Source: Mantis religiosa (taxonomy: Eukaryota; Arthropoda; Insecta; Mantodea; Mantidae). From it: DNA of 64,000 bases. How positions within the stretch are numbered: the first letter of the stretch is position 1; each line of letters starts with the position of its first letter. A model generated the notes under the pieces. That model worked only from the letters and a program-made list of their open reading frames with translations, did no database searches and had not been told where the DNA came from. The stretch lies in NCBI GenBank assembly GCA_030765055.1, contig CM060950.1, positions 459,329,710-459,393,709 on the forward strand. Reading direction: 5' to 3'. The position numbers and the translations under genes were made by a program. Positions 35,662 through 47,900 of this stretch are shown piece by piece.

Positions 35662-37570
35662 TTTGCGAGAAGATCCGAGATAACGTTCTTGCCCCCCTGC
35701 CACACTTACCCCGCCCTCACCTATATTAATATCACTAATTATGAGTCCACTGGAAGAATATTTATTTGAAAAAAAAGTGAAACCTTTCGTTTTTTTCAAT
35801 TTGGATGGACAAACACAACATTGTCACATTAAGGTTCTTACGATACCGTTACGGTACGCTTTGGGTAAAATTACAGTGCTTCCGCCGGTGCGAATGCTCA
35901 CAATCCTCCTTTTTAACGGTTATTGGTTTTATGCGAAAATCATTTTGAAGTGCCAATAAAACACGCCAGAGTAGAAACAGAAATGTGCTATAATGTTATA
36001 TTTGGTACTGCTCAATTTTCTGCTTCTCTCGGGCATTACGTGTTTCCTAATTTGTTATTGGGCTTAAAAATTATAATTAATGTTATGTATTGTACCTAAA
36101 GACATATTTCGTCAAAAAGGTAATGCACATTAGTACTCTGAAATAATTTGTCTACTGTTTACACCAAAACAAGGCAGTGAGGCCAAGGTACGATGCTTAT
36201 TACTGTACAAGCCTTGTTTATCGTTATCCCACTGTTTATATTACTTTGTGTTCTCGTTTCAGCCCGTTTTCATTTCATTTGCTACTCATTTCAAAGTATA
36301 TGACACAATATTTCACATTATGCACTCTGTAACGAGGTTTTGTAATAGTTGTCCAATAAAATGAAGTGTTATCTATTTTCGTCCGTCGGACTTGAAAAAC
36401 TTAAAAATTATCATCGTATCTCAAGCACAGACAGATAAAGGTTTGCTTTGCAACTGATACATAATTAAATACATGTTATTTGCAATATATTATGTGTTAC
36501 GTTTTTTGGATGTGTTACCCGTGTCTAGATTTTTTATTTTACCTACAGTTTATTTCGCTAAAGCTCTTCTTAAAGCACATTAACTTGTAGAGACACGGAA
36601 AAAATATTATTTTCTATTTGTTTTAATTTACCATTATTTATAGTTGTATTTTCTTCAAATATCACTACGTTATCTTCATCTCTTGGCACGGCAAAGATGA
36701 CCGAATGTCAAAGAAATCACTCAGCGATCACTTTTTATATCTTTCGTGTATTGCTTAAACCTAACTTTGTTCTCTAATTTCCGTGAAGTTACTAGAAACT
36801 TAGGTAAATATAGGAGAATGTCTACACACGTTAATCTCGATTAACGTAGGTAGATAGAAGGGTATATTTCTGTAAGAAGATTTTTTACTAGATTAGGGAA
36901 CAACACGTGAAAGCTACACGTCATATTTTATTTTTCTTAAGTTTCCACACATTTATTTTCCCTCGCTTTTGTTTAATTTAAATGAATGTTGAATGACGAT
37001 CGATCACATTAACAACTGCAAATCAATTATAAGAACATTTTGTTTGACTAGCAAACGTCCAGCAAACAAGATTACAAAATTCACGACCACGACCATAACG
37101 ACCATAACGATCCAGAACGAAATGGGAGGCCGAAACTTAAATGTCTTGACAGAAATTCCAGAAAGGCACACATAAAAAAGAACAAAACTTTATTGAACGC
37201 CAGAGGAAATCTTCCGAAAGTTCTTACCACAGAAAACGCCGAAGATCCGGTAATTAAATGGCACAGACCGAGGGAAGCTCCTCAGAGCCCTACAACTTGC
37301 AGGTGCTGTGAAAATTGTCAATTCTGCTTGTCAGAGAAGAAGATCAAGACCAAGGAATAGTTCAAGAGGAAGGAGAAGTGGTGGTTCAAGAAAATGGAGG
37401 GGCGGCAACACAAGGAGTACAAAAAGAAGTTGTTCAAGAAGAAAATGTTTAAAAAGAAGAATGAATGGTTCAAGAAGGCATCGTCGTGACCTGAGTACTG
37501 AAGACGACAAGGATTAATAAGTTTAACTTACACACACATATACATCTGGGATATATTAATTGACAAGTGT
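35662..37570. other. Duplicated region of unknown nature, copy 1
   Basis: Collinear with 61386-62690 of copy 2. In copy 2 the matching frame has a weak THAP-like ending (see 61401-61691). Near 37308-37517 a short Arg/Lys/Ser-rich frame, absent from copy 2, is low in complexity and not a convincing gene. Poly-A signals (caataaaa) occur near 36353. Confidence 0.5.
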
Positions 37571-37576
37571 TTCACT

Positions 37577-37695
37577 CTACAGCAGCACCATGACGCCAAG
37601 CATATATCTTTACTCCTTAGAAGATTCATTGAACGAGTGGAGGATAGACAATACTTAAAGATCATGATTTGGTCCCCTCAAAGTCCTGATATTTA
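37577..37695 (+). pseudogene. Tc1-like transposase fragment, duplicated
   Basis: LQQHHDAKHISLLLRRFIER, then LKIMIWSPQSPDI. This corresponds to the QDNxPxHxA to WPxQSPDLNPIE part of Tc1 transposases; it ends before the third catalytic residue. The same fragment is at 62702-62820, so it predates the duplication. It lies about 180 bp downstream of the GTSF1-like stop, on the opposite strand. Confidence 0.65.
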
Positions 37696-37873
37696 ATTGT
37701 CATTTTTAGTTGTTCTACTACATACATATTTCAGTAGAGATACATGTCCATTATATTAAACTGTAGAATTATTTCCTTTATTATGTTTCAGTTTTAAAAG
37801 TAAACACTGACACAAAGTAATTAAAATGTCTTAGAGAAACCCATTTCAAACAATTAAAATAAATGGCAACCTA

Positions 37874-38428
37874 CTAGTCCCCATCTGCCCTTGCTTCTTC
37901 TGCTTCGACAATTGCTGCCGAAGTCTCAAGAGTACGTGTTAGTGGCTTATCGACATCAGAAGGACCTGGCCTTGGTTCGCTGCCTGCTGCTACCTCTCCA
38001 CTCAAAATGCGTTCATGCCGATGTCTTTCTTCCATGCGAAATTTTTTACGTTCTGCTTTGCTGGCCCCCACTGGAATACGGTAAACAGCCTGGCTCTCCA
38101 AATTCTTCTTGGGGTCGTAGGTCCTTGTATTTACCTCGGTGTCCCAATTCTCCTCTGCTTCGGGCAACTCTGGATTATGGTACGGTGTAATACCCAAATC
38201 GCCTATGCCATCTTCAACTTGGAACAGATGAGTTTCTACCATGCCACGGTCTGGACAGGTGCGACAATGATTTTCATATTCTGGTTTGTCAATATGATGT
38301 ACCGCATTAAACGGACAAACCTTTTTGTCTGCCGTGGGGTAGTTTCTCATGCATTTCACGATATGCCCTTGCATCCGTGATTTTAAAATTGCATGCGATG
38401 CGTTGTAGGAGCATATAATGATAGGCAT
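37874..38428 (-). CDS. GTSF1/Asterix-like CHHC zinc-finger protein, copy 1
   Basis: 184 residues from the ATG at 38428, intronless. Two U11-48K-type CHHC fingers lie in the first third: C-x5-H-x9-H-x3-C in CSYNASHAILKSRMQGHIVK and the next C, then the same spacing in CPFNAVHHIDKPEYENHCRT and the next C. An acidic region with a single Trp (EAEENWDTEV) and a charged C-terminus (SKAERKKFRMEERHRHERIL) follow. The GTSF1/Asterix family acts with PIWI proteins in piRNA silencing of transposons, and its fingers bind tRNA. The ATG used in copy 2 is out of frame here because two bases are missing after codon 4, but that deletion creates a new in-frame ATG (MPIII), so the fingers remain translatable. 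Role and expression are inferred only; it could equally be a retrocopy. Confidence 0.8.
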   Translation of the reverse strand: MPIIICSYNASHAILKSRMQGHIVKCMRNYPTADKKVCPFNAVHHIDKPEYENHCRTCPDRGMVETHLFQVEDGIGDLGITPYHNPELPEAEENWDTEVNTRTYDPKKNLESQAVYRIPVGASKAERKKFRMEERHRHERILSGEVAAGSEPRPGPSDVDKPLTRTLETSAAIVEAEEARADGD

Positions 38429-38454
38429 TTTCCTCCATTGTTTAACGCACCACT

Positions 38455-38730
38455 CAGGTGTAATTGAAAATATCGGTGCACACCTGTCTCGTGAAGTCCA
38501 ATATGTCTGCTGCACATGCACCCACAATTATATGATTTATACTATTTTCACAACCCCTTGTAAATTCTGCAAGCAGCAACGTTTCGTTTCTAAACTTGCT
38601 GTCACAGAATATAACACTATTCTTAATTGAAAATATCGGTCACACCTGTCTCGTGAAATCCAAAATGTCTGCTGCACATCCACTCACAATTATATAATAT
38701 CCAATACTTCCACAACCCCTTGAAAAGTAT
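38455..38730. repeat. Tandem duplication upstream of GTSF1-like copy 1
   Basis: aattgaaaatatcggtg-type units of about 100 bp (through cacaaccccttg) start near 38462 and again near 38628, a period of about 167 bp. It lies immediately 5' of the gene. The same arrangement occurs in copy 2 at 63590-63860. Confidence 0.85.
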
Positions 38731-38935
38731 TTTAAAGAAGAAAGTTAGACATTGGGGTATAAATTAGAAACTCGCTGAAAAAATTATGTAAGCGGCATTA
38801 TCCCACTTCAATAATAATCAAGATCTCACAGGTATGCCTCTTTTGTTACAATGATCTTTACATTGATGTGTTCTTGCATGTTCTAGTGTTTGCATGTAGA
38901 TCTACGACTGTACTATTTCTTTGTGTACATATTAT

Positions 38936-38936
38936 A

Positions 38937-39019
<83 letters not shown>
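38936..39019 (+). repeat. AAT microsatellite, about 28 units
   Basis: A pure AAT run just outside the visible end of the duplicated segment. Confidence 0.95.
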
Positions 39020-39021
<2 letters not shown>

Positions 39022-39720
39022 TACCCATTGCAGTCGCAACTGAATCACTTTAGCACTCGTAATCGCATTCTCCACATGGCAGCAATTAGCGGCAACGTCG
39101 CCTCTCTCTCCATACGAAATGTCAATCACTTTCTAGATTGGTGACCAGTATAAATGCAGAATGCGATACACAACAATTTTGTCAAATGGAGATTCCAAGA
39201 CATAAGCACTTACAGGATTTGGCAGTGTAAAGTGATACTGAGACAGAAAAAGAAGAATGCTTGAACCATGTAGCTAACAGTAATTGTAATGGTTTAGTTA
39301 TAAGTTAAAGCATTTGTGTCAAATGGATATATGTGATATCTTGAAGTACTTTGTTAAATGCAAGTAAGTTATATATTTGAAATGTTTATGTAAATGTTCC
39401 TATTTTCCAAGTTAAAATACCATGTAATTAAGTGTTTGAGTACTATAAACTTGCATGTTATGTGTGTAAATGTTTAAAGTGGCTTAAAATAACAGTTCTC
39501 ATTAATTGTTTATAAGAGCTACGTCACAGAATAATGCAAACATTTGAAATTAATATGCATTTTGGTAAGACAACTGTTGAATAACCGTGTAAAAGCCATG
39601 TAAATAAATAACCATGAAAATAAAAGCCGCTTAGAACACCTCAATTAATCAGCAGATTCAACAACAGATCACTTTAAGAAAGGTGCACATGCAGGCTGTG
39701 ATTTGTTTAGAAACTGTGAC
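39020..39720. other. Unassigned, with a small Mutator-like end fragment
   Basis: gtcaatcactttctagattgg at 39119-39139 is nearly the same as the C-terminal codons of the Mutator-like relic at 58003 (gtcaatcacattctagtttgg). The rest is not recognised. Confidence 0.4.
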
Positions 39721-42700
39721 AATCAGGGCTATTCTGTAATGTATGGCTAAAGCTGAACCACTTGTTAAAGCCGCTAACCACTGGCTACGCGCCATTTGGT
39801 ATTCTGTAGCATCGTAACCATAACATCTGGCTGAGAGGAAGCGATTTATGGTAAAGTATAACAAGGGGCGAGAACGTGTTGTTAGCGCTAGCAGTACTGC
39901 TTTATCGAGGCTGAAAAATGGATGCACTTTTAGCGATTGCTGATGAACACACACAAAGGAATGAAGAATGCCGCAGGAGGTAGGTAACCTTATGCTATTT
40001 GATGTAAAGTGACACCTTACAATATGCGTGTGAAAGTGACGAAAGGTATGTATGCTTACACGAGAAATACGTAAGTTCCCTAACCTAACTTTTGACGGTA
40101 GGTAAGAGCATCTCGAAAAAATGTTTGCTGTGAGATACATTTGTCCCTCAGAAATACTCAAGCTTGTACATTTAGTTTTCTGCCGTGCAACCTTTGAAAT
40201 GCTGGTTTGGATCAGAAAGACGTACAACCTATACTTTCCTTCCTTTAGCAGCTGATACCAAAGTAAACAAAATCAGTTTCTTTCATATATATGCTAGGAG
40301 ATATAACATGTATTTTAGGAAAGTACCATAGCTCGTATTTAATTTCAGTACTGATTATTAGTATTAGTAAGAAGGTATTGCATGCAAAGCATTTCAACTA
40401 TTTATTTGTTACTTCGTGTTTGCATAACATTGAAACAGGTTAAACATTTAATTCGGGTAAAAAGAACAGGCAGTAACTTTTTGAATATAAGACCGTAAAA
40501 TGAAACCACATATGTATGTGCTAAGTGTCCATATAACGTCCTATCACTGCTTGCGCGAAAACATTTCCTAGCCTAAATCTGAGGAATTGCGTTATTTCCT
40601 AATGGAGAAGTTCTTCTATATGCCGCACAGTTATCGAAATGTTGGCAAAATGGTATGCTTCTAAGTTCAATAATAAAGGATACAAAAAGTACAAAGTTCA
40701 TATTTAGGACAAACTAGAGCTTAAACAAAATTCGAAATTCAGTTTTAACTATGCTATTGGTACTTCAAGAAATACCTACTAAGAAAATATTTGTTGTATT
40801 GCTTTACAGTAAGTCATTGATACACCAAACAAATAAAAGTTTAAAGTGCGTAGTTCATAAAAGAGTCATTTACTCATTTATACATAAAATGAATAAAGGA
40901 TGGTCCTGTTGTGGTAAATGTACACTGAAGTAACCCATCTTCAATTCATTTTGCAGGCAAACCAAGCAAAGGATACAAAGGAGTTTAAGGGACAGAAGTG
41001 ATCCCTTTACGCTGTCTAATGTATCCTTCATTCGATTATTTCATTTTCCTAAAGCAGCAGCTTTGGATTTAATTGCAGAGTTACAAGTAGTTATGTAACA
41101 TCCTGTGCAGAGTACTGGTATCAGCATTGTGTTGAAAGTGGATTACCTTATTTCAGCTATGAAATATTTTTTGTAATTTAAACAGTTGTACTAACACTAG
41201 CTGGACTCCTGTAAAGTGACAGTAAAAACCAGTACGGCCTTCATTTTCATTGAAAAGCAATATTCAGGGGCTGTACTGTTGCAATAATGTAAATTCTTTA
41301 CACTACAGGTTTTGTCAGCTCTGCTATTTTATGGCCAAGGGAGCTACCAACTTTCTGTTGGCAACAACTATTCCCTTGGCATGAGTCAGCCCTCAACCAG
41401 CAGAGCACTGAGGGAAGTAACAGATGCACTGAATAGGCATCTGATGAAGCGCTATATTAAGTTTCCTGTTAATGATCAACAGATAAACAGGATCAAACAG
41501 AGGTATACTTACTGTGACTTGTAGTGTCTAATTTTCTCTTAATTTGTGTGATGATGAAGATATATTAATTTCAGTTTTTGAAATGTTGCTGAAATTATGA
41601 AAATGTTTCAGATTTGCAGACAAATTTGGTTTCCCTGGAGTTGTGGGAGTAATTGATGAGACATTGGTTACCATCACAACTCCTCCCATACATGATGCTG
41701 TACTTCCTGCGCATTTATTTATTGACATGAAAGGACATCATAGTGTGAATGTGCAAATTGTGAGTGAAGAACTGTATGTTCTGTTGTAACCAATATGTGT
41801 GTTGTTACTCAGTTTTAATGACACAAGACTCTTTTTTTTTTTTTTTGTTTTAGATGTGATGCTGACTTGCACATTTTGTCAGTAAATGCCAGATATCCTG
41901 GATCTGTACATGATGCAGCAATTTGGATATCTCCTCCAAGGGGTCATATGAAGGAAATGTACAATAGGCAGAAACGGAGTTTGTGGCTAATAGGTAAGTC
42001 CCAGTACAGGACACACACTTGAAAGAAAGTAATTAAATTGTAGACATTTGCCTTCATGTAGCTCTTTTATTAAATGTTAATATATACTTGGAAGTGTGCA
42101 TCTGATATGAAATTAATTATCTACATGTGCATCTGTAACTGTTGAAACACAAGTGTATACTAATGAGTAAATTGATGTTCTTGTGTGTTAGCAACAGTAA
42201 TGATTCATAACATGTCAGAAGTGAAGTTTATTCTTTCCTGAATGTTATCAGGTGACTCTGGATATCCCAACGAACCATGGCTTTTGACTCCAGTGTTGAA
42301 TGCACAACCAGGTTCACCAGAGGATCGTTACAGTACCTTTCTGCGAAGTGTGAGGAACTCCATAGAGAGATGCATTGGGGTACTAAAAGGGCGCTTCAGG
42401 TGTCTCCTAAAAGACAGAGTGCTACACTACCCTCCTTCTGTGGCAGCACAAATAGTTAATGCCTGTGCTGTGCTACACAATTTCTTGGCTGCAAGGAACA
42501 TCCAATGGGATGAACCATCGGAGGAGCTTGAAATAGATGAACAAGATGCAGGTATGTGATGTGGCCATTTCATTTACGAGCTAGTACAGTAGGCATAAAA
42601 GTTAAAAGGCGTAGTAAGGCAGGCAATGCTCAACACCTTAGCAAGTCATATGTTTCACATTGCTACCGCATCATGCTGAATGTGATGCATACATTTTTTA

Positions 42701-44209
42701 AAAGAGTTGTCACTGGTATAATTAGAATATCATTTGATTTGCCTGTAACAATATTTTTCACTGCAATATTTTGAATGTGAGGTATACATCTTTTATCCTC
42801 ACATTGTAACTCAATATTCATCATTCAAAAAAATGAAAAACAAGCATTCCTTTCTCAAATGCTTATTCTTAAATAATGATGTACAAAAATATTAACAATG
42901 CACTCAAAAAAGGAATGTGATGCAATCCAATTCTTCAAATTGGTGGTGTGTTATTTTATTATTTGAATGACCACACATATGCTAAGTCATGTTTCAAATG
43001 CAAGCTGAAAAGGTGTTAAATAAAATTATATTGCTATTTCTCTTTTTCATGCCAACATGTCCATTGAAGGTGTGACTAGTGATTAACAAATGAAGTGATT
43101 CATGCTCAAAGGACAAATAATACATTTAACGTATACAGCTTTTTTATGACAACTCTCCAATCCAACTTGAATCACACAGTAAGACCATAAAAGTAAGATT
43201 TTTATGTTCCACAGATATTTGTCTTCTAATGTACAGAGTTATTGCTGGTACATGCCTACTACTTTAGCAACAGGACTGTGCATTGCTATTGGCAAGTATT
43301 GCCATGCATTTAATTTTTGCACCTTTGTATCATAAAACTTTGCAAATGCAAGTAATGGTTTAATTCATTACTGTATTTAGTTATGATAAGAAGTGGAGCA
43401 TGTCAGATGAAAATACACAGTGTGTATTATACTGAAGTGTGTAAACGAGTTTTCTCACTATTCATTTATTTTCACTATTACAATGAAAAGCTACATAGTG
43501 AATTAATTCAGTTGTGCCTCACTTAATAGAATGTTTGCTCTTTCCAAATAAAGATGGCAAAGTTTGCAAAATCAGTGTTGCCAATAATGGGATCTTTATT
43601 CCTTTATGTATTGGTTTGCTTTGCGGCTTAGGATGTATTTCATGTTTTTGGTATGCAAAAGTTGGCAACAGGTCAACAGCTGGGGGACTGTTCAGATGAT
43701 GCCTTGGGCGAGATGCATGTGCCAGTTGCAGTTTTTAATGTTCAACAATTTAACTTTAAACTCAACTACTGTTATGCACAGGTTATCAGGAACCAAATGA
43801 TGTTCAGTATATATTCAGTCGTTATTCGTTAAAGGAAGGATGTAAAACATGTTTTGTAAATTTTGGTAATTTTAAAAAAACATAACCTTAACCATACATT
43901 TATAGTCCTAAATATTTGCATAGGTAATGTACTCAAACATATGGTAACAAACAGTAATCACTATCAGCAAGTAAGGACTTTCTCATTGGCATTTTAAAGT
44001 AGCGCTATTTTCAGACTGTTCGCTCCTTTGATAGTGATGATTGAATTAGAAGCATTACTTTCGCTATGTGGAACACTTTAGGAATACAGCATTCCATAGT
44101 ACATGCAAGTCTTTCAGCTTTGTTTCATAGCTAACCTAACAAAAGAATGTTAGTACAAAAGTGAATCGAGAAGATATTGACACATTGCTTCACTCACACT
44201 GTTTATTCA

Positions 44210-44249
44210 CAGGACATGTTTCAAGAGCTCTTGCTCGTATCATCAGCTG
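44210..44249 (-). ncRNA. Hammerhead ribozyme motif, palindrome 6 left arm
   Basis: On the minus strand CAG, CTGATGA, a stem II of GAGC/GCTC around aaga, GAAAC, AT, then the canonical cleavage triplet GTC followed by CTG. Core, cleavage triplet and the CAG/CTG stem I are all present. Confidence 0.7.
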
Positions 44250-44261
44250 ATACTCGAGTAT

Positions 44262-44302
44262 CAGCTGATGATAGGAGCAAGAGCTCTTGAAACATATCCT
44301 GT
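44262..44302 (+). ncRNA. Hammerhead ribozyme motif, palindrome 6 right arm
   Basis: The mirror of the left-arm motif, with CTGATGA and GAAAC intact but the cleavage triplet changed from GTC to ATC. The stem III closing pair is lost, so this copy is probably weaker. Confidence 0.6.
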
Positions 44303-44933
44303 GAATAAACAGTGTGAGTGAAGCAATGTGTCAATATCTTCTCGATTCACTTTTGTACTAATTTGTGCTTCACTGTCCCTACGCTTCTTCCAAGTTTATA
44401 CTTTAAAAGAATGTTAATTTAATAAACATATGGCACCTAAATGTGCACTTTTTCCTGTGGTGAGCGTTCCTCAAAATTAATACTTTTATTTTCAGGTGCA
44501 AATCAGGAAGATCAAGGGGCACATGAAGGTTCAGCTGTAGAAGGAAGAAAAGTAAGGGCCAAAGTCATCAGGCAATACTTCACATAAATAAAAACCATTC
44601 GCCATCTTAACATATAATGCCAATGAAGTGGGAGATACTCAATGAAAATAACCTATAACCTGTCACATTTTACTGCAGTGAAGCACAAATTTTACTGTTG
44701 TCAATGCATCAGAAATGAAAAACTATTGCAATAAAGCCAATGTTTTACTACAGCAAAGTGTTGATTGAGAATGATTCATACATGCAGTACATCTAGTACC
44801 TGTTCTCATCCATGTCATAATCTCCCTGCTTTTCCCTTGGTCTATGTATATATTTCTCCCTATCCCAATCCCTTTCAATTTCCCCTGTTGTAATGCAACA
44901 CAATAAAAATACAAAAGTCTTTTGAAATACTCT

Positions 44934-47900
44934 TTATTTGTTTTTACTCAAAATTTCACACAATTTTCCCAGTGTCTCATTAATGGTGAGTAAGCTTGTG
45001 TGAAAGCTATATAATTTTTTATTTACATTTTCTGAGGCACTCTTTTGTTGCTGCTGCTGCTCCCTAAATGCCTGCAGAAGCGTGGCATCGTATGGCTCAT
45101 AGCGTGTTCTTCTGTAACAAAACAAAACAAAACTTATTTGTTAAAATTTAAATACTGCAAATAAAGTAGCATTAGCACGTTCTAAGGCATGGGCAAGTAC
45201 AAGCAGAGGGGTCTAGGAATGTCTAGCTATACTGCATCATCCTAAGAAACACGCTTTTTGTATTACTTTGCGCCCACATGTACAAGAATGACAGATGACG
45301 TGACACTTCCGCCCATGTGTTACATCATATTGCATTCACAAGTTGTATGCACAAGAGTAGCTTACCAGTAGGTAAAAGATAAAGGGAGCTGTTCGTGGAA
45401 TTGCTCACAGGAAAGTGTGCTTCTTAGGATAGCAGGAGTGTACATTAGTTCCAGTGATGGAATTTCGTAGTTTGCTTCAGTGAAAAGTTATGTTACTCAT
45501 TCATCTGTGGGAGTTGAATAATAATCTCAAGGTTGACCTGGGTCAGAACTTCACTGACGATTTCAAAGTTACAATACCTTATCAAAAAAAAAAAGCTGTG
45601 ATTTCAAAATAAAAAGGTTGAGTTTTAATTTGCAAATATTGTCGTACCAAATGAAAATGTCAACTGGTAATCATTCAGGGGAATAATGATCTGCTAAGGA
45701 AAGCATGTCCTCAGTTGTCTTTCTTTCTAATTAAAATGCTGCAGAATCCTTAAAATGTTTGGAACAGACAATTTAATTGATATCAAGCATTACATGAAAA
45801 GAGTCAATTGGCATTAAATTTAAGGCAAATAACATAGTTGAGACATCTTTCTCCTTCAACAATCATTGTATTTCAATGTTAACCTTGCTTAGCAGCAGTC
45901 TTTTTAAGTATATGCTGTCCATAACTATGGGGGTTTGACTTTTACAGTATACAAATAAGGGAGGCTGGCTCGACATACAGTATCCTATACTTTAGCTGAA
46001 ACACATACTTTTAGCACAACCTGTTCTTTCCTTACCTCCTAGAGCCACACGGTGTTGCATGCTGTGGTGCTGGTGTTGGTGGTTCCTGTAGCAGTGGTGT
46101 TGGCAGTTCCTGTAGCAGTGGTGTTGATGGTTCCTGTAGCAGTGGTGTTGGCGGTTCCTGTTGTGGTGATGGTGGTCCTTGTAGTGGTGCTGGCAAAACT
46201 GCTGGCACTTCTTGTTTTTCAACTTGTTCAGCCACTTGGCTGTAAGAAGTTGTTGCATATGCCTGAGAAGAGAAAAAATACGTAATTTATAACAGTGGTG
46301 AATTATTTTGCTGTAAGTGATTGAACATGCTTACAATGCTGTGCATTGCATTACATTCATTTCAATGTTGGTAGTTATCTAGATTTACAAAATTGAATTT
46401 GCACTTAAAACAATAAGATATCAAACTACTGAATATTTTTAAATTTGATATCCCTGACACTGAAGAAACCTTTACCTTAGAACCCAGAACTGTGTCAAAT
46501 GCAAGCAAGTGATCTAATTGTGTGGTGAATGTTCCTCCAAAATTTAAGTACTATATGCTATAGAAACAGTAATTATTCTAGAAATTCCCAAAGATTATTG
46601 TAAACTGTACCAGCTTACAGAAGTATAAATGTGTAAATAAAGCATTTGAATTTTTTTCTTCAAAAAGATGTATGACTTAAGTTATATAATGACTACATCT
46701 GCAACCTGCAATTCCTAATTTAAATTGTTTCCCCTCACTTAAAAAAAGGCTGGAGTGCTACTTCAGGAAAAGTTTTGAGGAGTTACAATAACTGCCTTTA
46801 ATGCATATAAAGGTATAACATATTCAAAAATTGATGTGTCCAAAATATGTTTACTTCAAGCACTTAATAATATTATGATAAATTCAAGCACTTGAATAAT
46901 ATTAAAAAAACAAAAAAGAATGTAAATCAATACTCACAGTTAAATCAAAGCTGTCTGCAACACCTTCAAAACCTACAATGACAACTTCTCCAATTGGTGT
47001 AATTAGCTGCTGTTCTAAATCTGTAAGGGGCTTAACACTAGATGTGCCACCACCAGTCCTCTGACGCTCTGCGAACAAGAGTCTCGCCTTACGTTTAACG
47101 TTGCTCTTCCATTCTGTGAAAACCTGAAACAAATATTGGTTTACTAGAACCTTGTACAGTATCTTATTTTGCTATTTACAGTCAGCAAAATAAACACAAG
47201 CAATTCAAAGTAGTCATGATGAACCACATTTAAAACATAATTGCAAAATTTTATAGAAATGTGACCAGGGTGCTTTAGCCAAGAGCAGATTGGGAAAACA
47301 TATTAAAATATGTTCACGTATGTTTTAAAACCGGCTCTAATTATGTATCAAAACTATGCTTGGTTATTGAGCAACATTTAATTAACCTTGCAAATCCACA
47401 TTACATACAGCCATGTGGTGTTTTACGGTAAGCGGATGATTACCACGTGTTAAAATACGTTCACTTATGCTTTAAAAATTGCTGTGCTAATTAATAATTA
47501 TGTATCGAAACCATGCTTGGTTTTTGAATAACATTTTATTAACCTTGCTATCTATTCTGCAAATCCACATCAAATACAACCACGCTGTGTTTTACGGTAA
47601 CCACGTGTTAAAATATGTTCACTTATGCTTTAAAAATTGCTGTGCTAATTAATAATTATGTATCGAAACCATGCTTGGTTTTTGAATAACATTTTACTAA
47701 CCTTGTTATCTATTCTGCAAATCCACATCAAATACAACCACGCGGTGTTTTACGGTAACCACGTGTTAAAATACGTTCACTTATGCTTTAAAAATTGCTG
47801 TGCTAATTAATAATTATGTATTGAAACCATGCTTGGTTTTTGAGCAACATTTTATTAACCTTATCTATTCTGCAAATCCACATCAAATACAACCACACGG

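Larger units (their letters stand above)
44153..44404. mobile_element. Penelope-like terminal palindrome 6 in a Harbinger intron
   Basis: Two arms of about 106 bp (44150-44255 and 44256-44361) are almost perfect mirror images with no spacer. A right-only tail of about 43 bp (atttgtgcttcactgtccct...) follows. The target duplication aaaagaatgtta is perfect (44141-44152, 44405-44416). No coding part is left. It sits in the last intron of the transposase gene. Confidence 0.88.
39918..44587 (+). pseudogene. Harbinger transposase (HARBI1-like), seven exons, two lesions
   Basis: Predicted exons with GT-AG borders: 39918-39979, 40957-41137, 41309-41502, 41612-41759, 41854-41993, 42252-42551 and 44496-44587. 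Key blocks: LRDRSDPFTLSNVSFIRLF; FYGQGSYQLSVGNNYSLGMS; the first catalytic D in FPGVVGVIDETLVTI; the second in NARYPGSVHDAAIW; GDSGYPNEPWLLTP; and the catalytic E in NSIERCIGVLKGRFRCL. It ends KVIRQYFT. Lesions are an in-frame TAA at 41096-41098 in exon 2 and a 1-nt surplus at the exon 4/5 junction (the exons sum to 3n+1). All three catalytic acids are otherwise kept, so inactivation looks recent. Exon calls are mine from splice consensus and family alignment. Confidence 0.88.

Noticed and set aside
37308..37517. Arg/Ser-rich protein resembling an SR domain
   Set aside because: Low-complexity purine-rich DNA gives basic or acidic strings in all frames, and the segment is missing from the second duplication copy.
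39658..40227. 189-residue minus-strand open frame
   Set aside because: It spans the left end and TIR of the Harbinger element and overlaps transposase exon 1 on the other strand; no family resemblance.
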